Part shown: positions 53,068 through 62,760 of the stretch, in pieces
Layout of the letters: each line of letters opens with the position of its first letter
Numbering within the stretch: the first letter of the stretch is position 1
DNA from: Sediminitomix flava
GTDB lineage: Bacteria; Bacteroidota; Bacteroidia; Cytophagales; Flammeovirgaceae
DNA: 64,000 nucleotides
Reading direction: 5' to 3'
NCBI RefSeq assembly: GCF_003149185.1
Contig: NZ_QGDO01000002.1
Coordinates: 434,001 to 498,000 of the forward strand
Notes under the pieces: generated by a model
The model's database searches: none
Told to the model about the DNA's origin: nothing
What the model saw: only the letters and a program-made list of their open reading frames with translations
Program-made: the position numbers and the translations under genes

Positions 53068-54960
53068 CTAGTAAGCTCTACCGTCTTTTCCTTCCATAAA
53101 ATTAGCGAATGATTTATTAACCACTCTGTTACCTCCAGGTGTTGGGAAATTACCCGTAAAGTACCAATCACCCAAATGTTCAGGACAAGCTTTATGTAAG
53201 TTCTCTACTGATTGGAAAACAACTTCTACCTCAGAATTTATACTTGCTTGTTTTACCAAACGAGCTACTTCCTCTGAAATTTCAGTATCAGTGAAAGGCT
53301 CATAAATTGCTTGAACTACATTTTCCATTTCTTGATCTGGCTTACGAAGCATACTCTTTGCTCTGTAATATACCTCATCAAGTAATTCTTCCTTACCACG
53401 CTTTTTCAAAAGACTGATTGCCGCACGGAATGCAATAAATTCATTCATTTTAGACATGTTGATTCCGTAACAATCTGGGTAACGAATTTGAGGCGCTGAA
53501 GAAACTACCAAAATTTTCTTTGGCTCTAGTCTATCAAGCATATTGATGATACTCTTCTCTAGGGTTGTTCCACGAACAATAGAATCATCAATAACAACTA
53601 GGGTATCTACTTTCTTCTTGATTACCTCATAAGTAGTATCGTAAACGTGAGCTACCATATCATCACGCATTGCGTCATCAGCAATAAAAGTTCTAGCTTT
53701 AGCATCTTTAATTACTAATTTCTCAATACGAGGACGTATTTTAAGGAGATTAATTAAATCCTCTCCTTTAACATCGCCTGTTTCGATAGCTTCTTTACGT
53801 CTTTGAGCCAAATAGTCTTCAATACCTTCCATCATACCCCAGAAACTAGTCTCGGCTGTATTAGGAATGTATGAGAATACTGTATTTTCAAGATCGTAAT
53901 CTACTTTTTCAAGAATATCTGGACACAACAAACGTCCTAAGGCCTTACGTTCTTGATAGATCGAAGGATCTGAACCTCTTGAGAAATAAATACGCTCAAA
54001 ACTACACGATAGCTTTTCACCTGGCTCGATGTAAGGAACTTCTTTGTAATCACCTTTCTTATCGATGATCAAAGAGTGACCTGGCTTTATTTCTTGAATC
54101 TTATCGAAATCAATACCAAATGACGTTTTGATCGCTGGTTTCTCAGAAGCAACCACTACTACTTCATCATCTGCATAGTAATATGCAGGGCGAATTCCGT
54201 GTTTGTCTCTTGCTACGAAAGCAGAACCAAAACCAGTAACCCCCATCATGGCATAACCACCGTCGAAGTCTTTACAAGAACGCTTCAATACACGTTGAAG
54301 GTCCAAAGTTTCTTCGATACGGTTTGAGATTTCTACATTTGATAAACCTTCAGATTTCAGTTTATCAAAAAGATCTTGTACCTCTAAGTCCAAGAAATGA
54401 CCGATTTTCTCCATCACGGTCACAGTATCGACCTTGTCTTTAGGGTGTTGTCCAAGTTCGATCAACTTATTGAAAAGTTCATCAACATTGGTCATGTTAA
54501 AGTTTCCGGCTACAATAAGGTTACGGCTTCTCCAATTATTTTTCTTCATAAATGGATGCGTCGTATCGATACTATTTTTACCATGCGTACCGTAACGAAG
54601 GTGCCCCATATAGATATCTCCCATGAAAGGTACATTCTTACGCAAATAATCTGCGTTATAGAATTTATCAGGATCAGAAGCGATTTTATTGATTTTCTTC
54701 CCCACCTTCTTGAAAATATCCATAATAGGTTGCTTTTCTACTGATCTATAACGATCAATATATTCAGCACCTGCAGGCATATCAATTTTGACAGAAGCTA
54801 AACCTGCTCCATCTTGCCCTCTATTGTGTTGTTTTTCCATGAGCAAATACATTTTGCTCAAGGCGTAATTAGGAGACTTGTATTTGTCTATGTAATAAGA
54901 AAGCGGTTTCCTTAAACGTACTAACGCGATTCCACATTCATGTTTGATAAAGTCGCTCAT
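53068..54960 (-). CDS. Amidophosphoribosyltransferase-like protein (long form)
   Basis: 630 residues, clearly longer than the usual 470-510 of PurF. N-terminal glutamine amidotransferase (Ntn) domain: the nucleophile Cys is residue 9 (HECGIALVRLR), so an eight-residue leader must be removed or the Ntn activation differs; EKQHNRGQDGAGLASVK, GHLRYGTHG and GNFNMTN follow. The phosphoribosyltransferase domain carries the PRPP loop VVIDDSIVRGTTLEKSI (about 455-471) and IRYPDCYGINMS. Bacteroidota often have such a long paralogue beside a normal PurF; it should make phosphoribosylamine from PRPP and glutamine, the first purine step. A 16-base palindrome lies in the leader. Confidence 0.85.
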   Translation of the reverse strand: MSDFIKHECGIALVRLRKPLSYYIDKYKSPNYALSKMYLLMEKQHNRGQDGAGLASVKIDMPAGAEYIDRYRSVEKQPIMDIFKKVGKKINKIASDPDKFYNADYLRKNVPFMGDIYMGHLRYGTHGKNSIDTTHPFMKKNNWRSRNLIVAGNFNMTNVDELFNKLIELGQHPKDKVDTVTVMEKIGHFLDLEVQDLFDKLKSEGLSNVEISNRIEETLDLQRVLKRSCKDFDGGYAMMGVTGFGSAFVARDKHGIRPAYYYADDEVVVVASEKPAIKTSFGIDFDKIQEIKPGHSLIIDKKGDYKEVPYIEPGEKLSCSFERIYFSRGSDPSIYQERKALGRLLCPDILEKVDYDLENTVFSYIPNTAETSFWGMMEGIEDYLAQRRKEAIETGDVKGEDLINLLKIRPRIEKLVIKDAKARTFIADDAMRDDMVAHVYDTTYEVIKKKVDTLVVIDDSIVRGTTLEKSIINMLDRLEPKKILVVSSAPQIRYPDCYGINMSKMNEFIAFRAAISLLKKRGKEELLDEVYYRAKSMLRKPDQEMENVVQAIYEPFTDTEISEEVARLVKQASINSEVEVVFQSVENLHKACPEHLGDWYFTGNFPTPGGNRVVNKSFANFMEGKDGRAY

Positions 54961-54987
54961 CAGAGTTGCACTACGATTATGTAACTA

Positions 54988-55003
54988 TCCTTTGCGCAAA
55001 GGA
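54988..55003. promoter_or_regulatory. 16-base perfect palindrome upstream of the purF-like gene
   Basis: TCCTTTGCGCAAAGGA, exact, 28 bases upstream of the ATG at 54960. The central CG with flanking GC/AAA resembles operators of LacI-type regulators in general form; the regulator is unknown. Confidence 0.4.
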
Positions 55004-55349
55004 AGAACTATTTCCGAATAAATACAATTAATACGAGGAATAGTGATTTTTTTCCCTTCAAATTTCACCCTACAATCCTTATAAAAATATATCTCAAACA
55101 ATTTTTGGCTTTAGCTATTATCATATTGAGCGCAAAATGTTATAAGAATTCCAGAATAGCGATCTCATTTTAATGATATTTCAAAGATCAACTATTTTTA
55201 AAAATTCTGTAGCAACTCAAATAATCATGTTTGCATCTGTGTAAGAAAAATCCAAAAACTAAATATCGGTGCATGACAATTAAAAAATAGATATAAATAA
55301 AGGGTTGTGAACACCACATTGCATTTTACAATATTTAAAAAGTATAGCG

Positions 55350-55374
55350 AAAATGTACAAGTTGTATCATTTTC
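55350..55374. promoter_or_regulatory. Imperfect palindrome upstream of the RND operon
   Basis: GAAAATG-TACAA-G-TTGTA-TCATTTTC: exact inner 5-base arms and outer arms offset by one base, about 120 bases upstream of the operon start. Possible repressor site for the efflux operon. Confidence 0.25.
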
Positions 55375-55491
55375 GGACACCACAGCCAAACATTGAAAAT
55401 ATTTAAATCACTGATTAAGTAACACTTACCCCCAACGGTACAATTGATGCCAAAAAATACATTCGAAAACATAAAAAAGTAATTCACTCAG

Positions 55492-56682
55492 ATGAGACTT
55501 AAGCCAATTCATACGAAAATTATTATTGTAGTTGTCATCCTTGCTTCAGCAGTAGGATTTACAATGATGTTATCTGGAGGAAGAGAAATGCCAGAAGTAA
55601 AAAAATCTGGAAAAACTGTTCCTTACGTTTCCACTAAACCTGTTCATTATACTGACATTCCAACTGAGGTTGTTGCTTACGGTCGAGTTAGATCGGCTAC
55701 TCCACTAGATATCACTAGTGAAAACCAGGGAAAAATATTAAAAGGGCAGGTACCTTTAAAAGAAGGTCAAAAATTTAGAAAAGGACAGCTTTTATTTAAA
55801 GTAGATGATAGAGAAGCACAATTACAGCTTCAAGCAAATAAAAGTAGTTTCCTAAAAGATATCGCAAGTATTCTACCTACTTTCAAAATCGACTTTCCTA
55901 AAAGTTATTTGACATGGCAAGCATACTTCCAGAAAATTGACGTTACGAAACCTTTGCCTACGCTACCTAAACATGCTACGGCTAAAGAGAAAACGTTTTT
56001 AGCTACTCAAAATATTTACAGCAATTATTATCAAATTAAGAGTACTGAAACTCGTCTTGCAAAATATAATGTCTATGCACCTTTCACAGGTTCTTTTGTT
56101 GAAGTTTTCCTTCAAGCAGGTTCTTTTACAAACCCAGGAACGAAAGTAGCAAGAGTACTTGAAAGCTCTAATCTTGAGCTAGAAGTTCCTGTTGACCCTA
56201 AAGATTTACAATGGATCAAAGTTGGTTCTAAAGTAAATATCCAAAACGAAGCTGGCACAAGCCAATGGGCTGGTAGAGTGACACGTGTTGCAGAAGTTAT
56301 GGATGCAAATACACAAGCCATCGACATTTTTGTTAGTATAGATAGAGGAGATGATAAAGTGTATGATGGGATGTACTTAAAGACAGTTATTCCTGGAGCT
56401 ACAATTCAAAATGGAATGGAAATTCCTAGAAGAGCTTTAGTTGAAAACAGTTATGTATATGTTCTCTCAGACACACTTCTAAAACTTCAAGAAGTAAATG
56501 TTCTTAAAATAAATGCTGAAACAGCTATCATCTCTGGAGTAAATGAAGGTACAAACTTGGTGAACGAACAATTACTCAATGCCTACGAAGACATGGTTGC
56601 TTATAGACTATCAGATTACAACCGTAACACTGATACAGCAAAAAGTCAGGAATCAGATGACCAAGTATCTCAAAACAACTAA
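55492..56682 (+). CDS. RND efflux periplasmic adaptor (membrane fusion protein)
   Basis: 396 residues; an N-terminal hydrophobic segment (about 9-26, IIIVVVILASAVGFTMML) anchors it in the inner membrane. Biotinyl-lipoyl-like half motifs flank a helical hairpin: DITSENQGKILKGQVPLKEG, LFKVDDREAQLQLQANK and VYAPFTGSFVEVFLQAGSF, followed by the beta-barrel domain (LELEVPVDPKDLQWIKVGSK) and a Ser/Gln/Asn-rich C-terminal tail. Links the RND pump to the TolC-like channel. First gene of the operon; 11 bases before the pump gene. Confidence 0.92.
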   Translation: MRLKPIHTKIIIVVVILASAVGFTMMLSGGREMPEVKKSGKTVPYVSTKPVHYTDIPTEVVAYGRVRSATPLDITSENQGKILKGQVPLKEGQKFRKGQLLFKVDDREAQLQLQANKSSFLKDIASILPTFKIDFPKSYLTWQAYFQKIDVTKPLPTLPKHATAKEKTFLATQNIYSNYYQIKSTETRLAKYNVYAPFTGSFVEVFLQAGSFTNPGTKVARVLESSNLELEVPVDPKDLQWIKVGSKVNIQNEAGTSQWAGRVTRVAEVMDANTQAIDIFVSIDRGDDKVYDGMYLKTVIPGATIQNGMEIPRRALVENSYVYVLSDTLLKLQEVNVLKINAETAIISGVNEGTNLVNEQLLNAYEDMVAYRLSDYNRNTDTAKSQESDDQVSQNN

Positions 56683-56693
56683 AAGCACAAACT

Positions 56694-59600
56694 ATGCGCA
56701 AAATTGTTGAAAACTTTGTCAAGTATGGTATTCTATCCAATACCATCATAGCCCTGACACTGATTTTTGGGGCATTGGCAGTAGCGACTACCAATAAAGC
56801 TTTTTTCCCAGAACGCCCATCAAGATATATCAATGTTTCGGTAGCCTACCCAGGTGCTTCACCTGAGGAAATGGAAGAAGGAATTACTCAAAGAATTGAA
56901 GAGGCAATCCGTAATATTGTAGGGATTTATAAAATCAATTCTACTTCTCGAGAGAACTTTGTAAGTGTTTCCGTAGAAACTACTGAAAGTGCCGATATTG
57001 ATGAAGTACTTACCGAAATCAAAAATGCAGTTGATGGTATCAGTGGATTCCCTGCTGGTGCTGAACGTCCAATTGTAAGTAAAAACAAAGCCCGTTCTCC
57101 TGTAATGTGGCTTGCTTTTACAGCAGAACAGGAGGGCGTAGGTCTGAATGATTTGAAAAAAGCATTACAGAAAGCTGAAGAAGAAATGCTTTCGAGTGGT
57201 GTTGTGTCTCAAATTAACATTTTTGGATTCCCGAGTAGAGAGATTTCTATAGAAGTTTCTGAAGAGACACTTCTTAAATACCAATTGACTTTTGATGAAG
57301 TAGTAAGGGCTGTAAGAAATAATAACCGTGATGTTTCAGGTGGTATTATCAAGACTAATGACGAAGAAATTATCATCCGTTCAAGAGCTAGAGAAAACGA
57401 AGCAGCCAGAATTGGTAATCTTGTTTTAAGAGCATCTAACACTGGTAATATTATTCGCCTTTCAGATATCGGAACGATCAAAGAAGAATTTGAAGATGTT
57501 CCGAACTACTCTACCTATAATAGCAAGCCTTCAGCCTACATGTTCATCCAAAAGTTAAATTCAGAAGACTTACAGAAAGTATCTGAGTTTGCGGTTAACT
57601 ATGTAGAAAAATTTAATAAGGAAAATAGCCACATTCACATCAATGTAGCTTACCGATTCCTAGATATGCTGAATCAACGTTTGGATATGCTTATTTCAAA
57701 CGGGGCAGTTGGGGTACTTCTTGTATGTATTGCACTTGGTTTCTTCCTAAGTTTAAGGCTCTCTCTTTGGGTTGCATGGGGTATTCCTTCATCATTCTTA
57801 GGCTTGTTTATCTTTGGTGCATTTGCAGGACTGACCATCAACATGATTTCATTATTCGGTATGATCATGGTTGTTGGTATCTTGGTAGATGATGGAATTG
57901 TAATTGCCGAAAATATTTATTCTCACTTTGAGAAAGGTAAAACACCTTGGAGAGCTGCTGTAGACGGAGCAATGGAAGTGATTCCTTCCGTATTTACTTC
58001 AGTAAGTACTACAATCGTAATTTTCATTCCGTTCTTATGGATTGAAGGTAGTTTAAGCTTCTTGAGAGACCTTTCAATGGTTGTTATTTTCTCTCTTGCT
58101 TTCTCATTGATTGAAGCATTCCTTGTACTTCCTGCTCACTTAGCTAGTCCTAGCGTACTAGAAAAGCGTGACCCGAATAAAAAAGGCTTTTATGCTTCAT
58201 TCCGAAATACGGCTGAAAACATTATCAATTTCTTAAGATTCAAAATCTATGCTCCTTCATTGGAATGGACGATAAAGAATAGATATGTATCTATGGCTAT
58301 AATTCTAGCTGCCTTCACAATTACTGGAGGACTTTTAGCTGGTGGTTACATCAAAGCAACATTCTTCCCTCGTATTCCTTTCAATAGTTTACGTATCGAT
58401 ATTGCTTTTAAAGCAGGTGAAAGAGACACCAAAACAACAGACTACATTGCTAGATTTGATGATCTTGTTTGGGAAATGAATGAAGACCTCAAACGAGATT
58501 ATAACGATACTACAAACTGGATTGACGCTACAATTTCAGATGTTGGTGGTAGTAAATTTGGTAGTGGTGGGCATACTGGTAAAATTGATATTTTCTACAA
58601 AGAACTTGAAGATGCTCCTTTCGATGATATCGAATTGGTAAATAGACTTCAAGAGAAAATTGGAGAAGTACCAGAAGCTGAAAAACTATCAATTGGTAAC
58701 GATAATCAATTTGGTAAACCCGTAGAAATTCGTTTGATGAGTAGCAATGCTCAACAATTAGAAGACGCTACTGCATTCTTGAAAGAGAAACTACAAGGCA
58801 TTTCAGAGCTGCAACAGATCAATGACAGCCGTGACATTGGTAAAAGAGAGTTACAAATCGATCTTAAGCCACAGGCCTATGCTTTAGGTTTGGAGAGAAA
58901 TGACATTGTAAGACAAATCAGACAAGGTTTCTTTGGAGAAGAAGCACAACGTTTCCAAAAAGGTCGTGATGAAATCAGAGTTTGGGTAAGATATCCTAAA
59001 ATGGGACGTATCAGTATTGCTCAACTTGAAAACATGAAAGTCAAGTTCCAAGGCAAAGAGTACTTCGTAAAAGAGTTAGTCGATTATAAATTGGAACGAG
59101 GAGTTGCAAGTATCAAACACTACATGGGGAACAGAACAATGTCAGTAGATGCTGAATTGGTTAACCCAGAGACTGAACTTCCTCCAATTCTTGAGCAAAT
59201 TGACAATAAAATTGTACCTGAGCTTCTTGCAAAATTCCCAGATGTAAGAAAAGAAAGCGGAGGTCAAGCAGAAGAAAGTCAACGTTCTGGACAACAAATG
59301 ATGCTCCTTTTCGGAACTGGATTCGTCATGATGTTCATTATCATTCTTCTAAACTTCAGATCATTCTATCAAGCTGTTCTTATTCTTGCAATGATTCCTC
59401 TAGGTTGGTTGGGTTCTGCGTGGGGACATGGTATACACGGGCTTCCAATTTCAATGCTTAGCGGATGGGGTATGATTGCCCTTGCTGGTGTGATTGTGAA
59501 TGATGCCGTTGTATTCTTAGATAAATACAACCGAAACCTTAAAGAAGGAATGAAAGCTAAAGATGCCGCATTTAGTGCAGGTATCGCTCGTTTCCGTCCG

Positions 59601-59960
59601 ATCATGCTAACATCAATTACAACTGTAGTTGGTTTGTATCCTCTGATTTTGGAAACAAGTTTACAGGCTCAAATCCTTATCCCGATGGCATTAGCTATTG
59701 CTTGGGGAGTATTAGTTGGTACAATCTTGATTCTATTATTCTTCCCTGTACTTATTCTTATTTTCAACGATATCAGAAGAAGTGCTCGAAGATTATGGTC
59801 TTGGGAATCTGTAACCGCAGAAGAGGTAGAAAGAGTAATTATTGACGCGAAGAAAGACCTTCTATTGGAAGACACTCCCACACATTCAAACGGGCATGCT
59901 CCAAAGTCAAAAATATCACTCACAAAACTAAATGGACATATTGAAGACACCGTCCATTAA
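56694..59960 (+). CDS. RND efflux pump permease
   Basis: 1088 residues, AcrB/HAE-type topology: one TM, a large periplasmic loop, six TMs, a second loop, five TMs. Seen: ATTNKAFFPERPSRYINVSV and AYPGASPEEMEEGITQRIEE at the N-terminus, the proton-relay Asp pair in VGILVDDGIVIAENIYSHFE (about 397-416), GVIVNDAVVFLDKYN in the second half, and FRPIMLTSITTVVGLYPL. Exports a hydrophobic or metal substrate by proton antiport; the substrate cannot be told. Long cytoplasmic C-terminal tail (about 1040-1088, Lys/Glu-rich, with THSNGHAPKSKIS). Confidence 0.94.
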   Translation: MRKIVENFVKYGILSNTIIALTLIFGALAVATTNKAFFPERPSRYINVSVAYPGASPEEMEEGITQRIEEAIRNIVGIYKINSTSRENFVSVSVETTESADIDEVLTEIKNAVDGISGFPAGAERPIVSKNKARSPVMWLAFTAEQEGVGLNDLKKALQKAEEEMLSSGVVSQINIFGFPSREISIEVSEETLLKYQLTFDEVVRAVRNNNRDVSGGIIKTNDEEIIIRSRARENEAARIGNLVLRASNTGNIIRLSDIGTIKEEFEDVPNYSTYNSKPSAYMFIQKLNSEDLQKVSEFAVNYVEKFNKENSHIHINVAYRFLDMLNQRLDMLISNGAVGVLLVCIALGFFLSLRLSLWVAWGIPSSFLGLFIFGAFAGLTINMISLFGMIMVVGILVDDGIVIAENIYSHFEKGKTPWRAAVDGAMEVIPSVFTSVSTTIVIFIPFLWIEGSLSFLRDLSMVVIFSLAFSLIEAFLVLPAHLASPSVLEKRDPNKKGFYASFRNTAENIINFLRFKIYAPSLEWTIKNRYVSMAIILAAFTITGGLLAGGYIKATFFPRIPFNSLRIDIAFKAGERDTKTTDYIARFDDLVWEMNEDLKRDYNDTTNWIDATISDVGGSKFGSGGHTGKIDIFYKELEDAPFDDIELVNRLQEKIGEVPEAEKLSIGNDNQFGKPVEIRLMSSNAQQLEDATAFLKEKLQGISELQQINDSRDIGKRELQIDLKPQAYALGLERNDIVRQIRQGFFGEEAQRFQKGRDEIRVWVRYPKMGRISIAQLENMKVKFQGKEYFVKELVDYKLERGVASIKHYMGNRTMSVDAELVNPETELPPILEQIDNKIVPELLAKFPDVRKESGGQAEESQRSGQQMMLLFGTGFVMMFIIILLNFRSFYQAVLILAMIPLGWLGSAWGHGIHGLPISMLSGWGMIALAGVIVNDAVVFLDKYNRNLKEGMKAKDAAFSAGIARFRPIMLTSITTVVGLYPLILETSLQAQILIPMALAIAWGVLVGTILILLFFPVLILIFNDIRRSARRLWSWESVTAEEVERVIIDAKKDLLLEDTPTHSNGHAPKSKISLTKLNGHIEDTVH

Positions 59961-60053
59961 TTTTTAAAAGTAGACTAATGGTTATAGTAGTCGGGAGGTA
60001 TGTAAAGGTTGGTTTACCTTTCCGACTGCTTTTCCTCTAATAATATTAGAATT

Positions 60054-61514
60054 ATGAGAAACTATTTTTTAAGCACAATTTTCCTTCTGCTTACACTCTC
60101 AGTTCAGTCAAATGCTCAAGAAAAACTGTCATTAAAAGACGCATTGGCGATCGGGTTACAAAATAACTTCGATATCAAGATTGAGGAAAGCAAGATCGAT
60201 AATGCTCAACAAAATAACACTTGGGGAATTGCTGGTCGTTATCCGAGCATCGACTTCATAGTGAATAGTAATAACTCTTACACCAACTCTACTCCTGCTA
60301 ACCCATTTGCAGTAGCGGGTAATAACCGTTCGAACAGACTAGCCGAACAGCTGAATTTCAACTGGGTCTTGTTTAATGGTTTTAGAGTCAAATTCACGAA
60401 AGAACGTCTTGAATTACTAGAAGTTCAAACGGAACAGGATGCTGCAATTATCATAGAAAATACCGTTCAACAAATTATTTCTGGATACTACAGAGTTCAG
60501 TTGGTTGAAGAAAACCTTAGTGTACTAAGAACTGTCCTTAACCTTTCTAGAGATAGAGTTGAATTTGTAAGATTGCAAAGAGAACTAGGTAGTGGTACGT
60601 CTTTCGATGTGTCACAGGAAGAAACGATTTACTATACTGATTCTACGAATTATGTAAATCAGCAACAAGTAGTAGCAAATGCATACAGAGATTTAAACTT
60701 TTTACTTTCAGAAGAGAACCTTGATAAAACCTATGAGTTAACGGATAATCTAGAGTTTACTGCTCCAGACTATATTTTTCAAGATCTATTAGAGCAAACA
60801 AAAAATAACAATGCTAACCTTGAACGTCAGTATACTGCTTTGAAATTAAGTGCGACCAATATTGCACTTCAAAAAGCGAATAAGATGCCGACATTCAGTG
60901 TTGACTTTGGTCTTACATATAGTAATTCTTGGTTTAAAATTGATGAAACGACCTTTGAACCAAACGGTACTATCACAGCTGGAACTCCAGTTTATGAAGA
61001 TGATGGCTTAGAGGGAAGCTTCAACCCAAATAATCAAGTTGGTTCTGTTGCCAGTTTTGATGGGCAGCAAGTTAAAACAGGCGATAGACTTCTTTTAAGT
61101 GGTGATGATTTTAGCCCGTATTATGCAAATGCTAGTATCAGAATTCCTCTATTCAGAGGAAAACAATTAAGCAGAGCTTTGCAAGAAGCTAAGTTGCAGT
61201 ACGATCAACAACAGTTGGCTACGGAAAGACTGGAATTGAGTGTTGAAAATAGCCTTTTGAAAGAATACGGACAATATACCAACCGTACTCAAATTGTAGA
61301 TATCACAAACAAATCGTTAGAAGCAGCCCAACTAAACTTGACGCTAAGCCAAGAAAGACTTCAAATGGGAACAATCAATTCATTTGATTACCGTCAGGTG
61401 CAAGTAGCCTATTTGAATTCAGCTTTCAGAGCAGCACAAGCTAAATTTGAGTTATTAGATTCACATGCAAAACTCCTTCGTCTTACTGGAGGTATCATGA
61501 CTGAAACTGAATAA
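60054..61514 (+). CDS. TolC-like outer-membrane efflux channel
   Basis: 486 residues from the ATG at 60054 (MRNYFLSTIFLLLTLSVQSNA); the frame opens at TTG 60009 but the ATG gives the signal peptide. Outer-membrane efflux-protein repeats: KLSLKDALAIGLQNNFDIKI, NWVLFNGFRVKFTKERLELL, the helices ISGYYRVQLVEENLSVLRT and FVRLQRELGSGTSFDVSQE, duplicated in the second half (RIPLFRGKQLSRALQEAKLQ and LTLSQERLQMGTINSFDYRQ). Completes the tripartite pump with the two genes before it; about 95 bases after the permease gene, followed by a terminator. Confidence 0.92.
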   Translation: MRNYFLSTIFLLLTLSVQSNAQEKLSLKDALAIGLQNNFDIKIEESKIDNAQQNNTWGIAGRYPSIDFIVNSNNSYTNSTPANPFAVAGNNRSNRLAEQLNFNWVLFNGFRVKFTKERLELLEVQTEQDAAIIIENTVQQIISGYYRVQLVEENLSVLRTVLNLSRDRVEFVRLQRELGSGTSFDVSQEETIYYTDSTNYVNQQQVVANAYRDLNFLLSEENLDKTYELTDNLEFTAPDYIFQDLLEQTKNNNANLERQYTALKLSATNIALQKANKMPTFSVDFGLTYSNSWFKIDETTFEPNGTITAGTPVYEDDGLEGSFNPNNQVGSVASFDGQQVKTGDRLLLSGDDFSPYYANASIRIPLFRGKQLSRALQEAKLQYDQQQLATERLELSVENSLLKEYGQYTNRTQIVDITNKSLEAAQLNLTLSQERLQMGTINSFDYRQVQVAYLNSAFRAAQAKFELLDSHAKLLRLTGGIMTETE

Positions 61515-61558
61515 AGCATACGCTTTATATCTATTTTGTTTATACAGTTGACTTAAAG

Positions 61559-61587
61559 AAACCCTTCCTTATCGGAGGGTTTTCTTT
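61559..61587 (+). terminator. Terminator of the RND operon
   Basis: AAACCCT/AGGGTTT stem with inner TCC/GG pairing, followed by TCTTTTTT. Confidence 0.75.
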
Positions 61588-61650
61588 TTTAGAACCTTTC
61601 TGAGAACTAAGCGTATATCTATCTAGTACATTTTTTAACTATTTTTTTTC

Positions 61651-62244
61651 ATGTATAAAATTGCCCAAAATCTAATACTCCGATTCGATGGAAAATCACT
61701 CGATCAAGTTGGCACTGACAAGTATAGAAATCGAACTATTCAGAAAAAGATCATTGAAAGTATCATCCTAGGAATTGACCTTTTTCTTATAGGTGCAGAT
61801 TTCTTTGAAGGACTAACAATAGAATATGATATACTACTTTTTATACAAGTCTTTACGGGAACAATTATTGGTAGTGACCTAATGTTTAACTTTATTCCAA
61901 CCGAGCGAAAACGATTCTTTATTCACCTTGATGAAGAAAAGTTTTCCTTCAAAACCAAAGCTTTATTGAAACCTAAAGTTATTCCATTAAAAAAAGTCCG
62001 AAAACTACATGTTGAATTGGATACTTTAATATTTCAGATGTTTGGTGGAAAAAAAATTCGATTCTTTGCTAACAATATTAACTTCGATAATGAAAAGAAA
62101 GAATTACTCCATTCAAAGATTATTGAAACATTACAACAAAAAGGGGTTCAAGTTACAGTTTCTGAGAGAAAACAAAAGGTTCTAGAAAAAAGTGGATTTA
62201 ATGGAGTTGAGGAATTAGAAGTAAGAGATATTTATAGTAGATAA
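61651..62244 (+). CDS. Membrane protein with PH-like domain, unknown function
   Basis: 197 residues. Two hydrophobic segments (about 35-50, IIESIILGIDLFLIGAD, and 60-80) in an N-terminal half, then a C-terminal beta-rich part with HLDEEKFSFKTKALLKPKVI, LKKVRKLHVELDTLIFQMFG and FFANNINFDNEKKEL. The second part reads like a small bacterial PH-type domain as in YcxB/YdbS-related membrane proteins, but this is a loose match. Stand-alone gene between the efflux operon and queD. Confidence 0.5.
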   Translation: MYKIAQNLILRFDGKSLDQVGTDKYRNRTIQKKIIESIILGIDLFLIGADFFEGLTIEYDILLFIQVFTGTIIGSDLMFNFIPTERKRFFIHLDEEKFSFKTKALLKPKVIPLKKVRKLHVELDTLIFQMFGGKKIRFFANNINFDNEKKELLHSKIIETLQQKGVQVTVSERKQKVLEKSGFNGVEELEVRDIYSR

Positions 62245-62268
62245 AAAGTAACTTTGTAAGTTTATTGT

Positions 62269-62301
62269 CTTGGTCTTCTGTCTCTTTTCAAGAAGACCAA
62301 G
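62269..62301. terminator. Hairpin between converging genes (possible terminator)
   Basis: CTTGGTCTTCT/AGAAGACCAAG exact 11-base stem, 11-base loop, between 61651-62244 and queD. No T tract on either side, so termination is uncertain. Confidence 0.4.
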
Positions 62302-62339
62302 AGAAAGCTTGTTAAGGGATTTAAAACTATTGAACCTAA

Positions 62340-62696
62340 TTATTCTCCAGTATATGTTGCTGCACAATCTACTGTTTCATAAATAGTTACTCTAGACAAA
62401 GCCTCTAATTCTGGTTTTAATTTATCCCAAACCCATTTAGCAATCACTTCGCTCGTTGGATTTTCTAAGCCTTCTATATTATTCAAATAATTATGATCTA
62501 ATTGCTCACGAATAGGCTCAAACTTCTTAGCGATATCACCAAAATCCATTACCCAACCATAAGGTTGTTTAATCTCATCTTTAAGATATATAACTGCTTT
62601 CCAAGAATGTCCATGTAATCTACCACAAGGATGCCCCTCAGGCATGTTTGGTAAGTGGTGGGCTGCTTCGAATGTAAACTCTTTAAATATTTCCAT
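62340..62696 (-). CDS. queD: 6-carboxy-5,6,7,8-tetrahydropterin synthase QueD
   Basis: 118 residues from the ATG at 62696 (MEIFKEFTFEAAHHLPNM); the TTG at 62720 only adds a poor extension. PTPS/QueD family in queuosine synthesis: zinc histidines in FEAAHHLPN and CGRLHGHSW, the catalytic Cys in GHPCGRL, MDFGDIAK, LDHNYLNN and the end IYETVDCAATYTGE. It makes the carboxytetrahydropterin precursor of the queuine base (cytosol). Upstream of it on the same strand is holA with a short gap. Confidence 0.92.
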   Translation of the reverse strand: MEIFKEFTFEAAHHLPNMPEGHPCGRLHGHSWKAVIYLKDEIKQPYGWVMDFGDIAKKFEPIREQLDHNYLNNIEGLENPTSEVIAKWVWDKLKPELEALSRVTIYETVDCAATYTGE

Positions 62697-62760
62697 AGCT
62701 AGGTAAAGGTCTAAACCCAAGGAAAGTTTTACCTTTTAAAACTTATTAGTAGATAAATTC

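Larger units (their letters stand above)
54961..55491. other. 531-base intergenic region, divergent
   Basis: Between the purF-like gene (minus) and the RND operon (plus). No plausible small gene or RNA was found. It contains the palindromes at 54988-55003 and 55350-55374 described separately, and is otherwise AT-rich. Confidence 0.6.
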
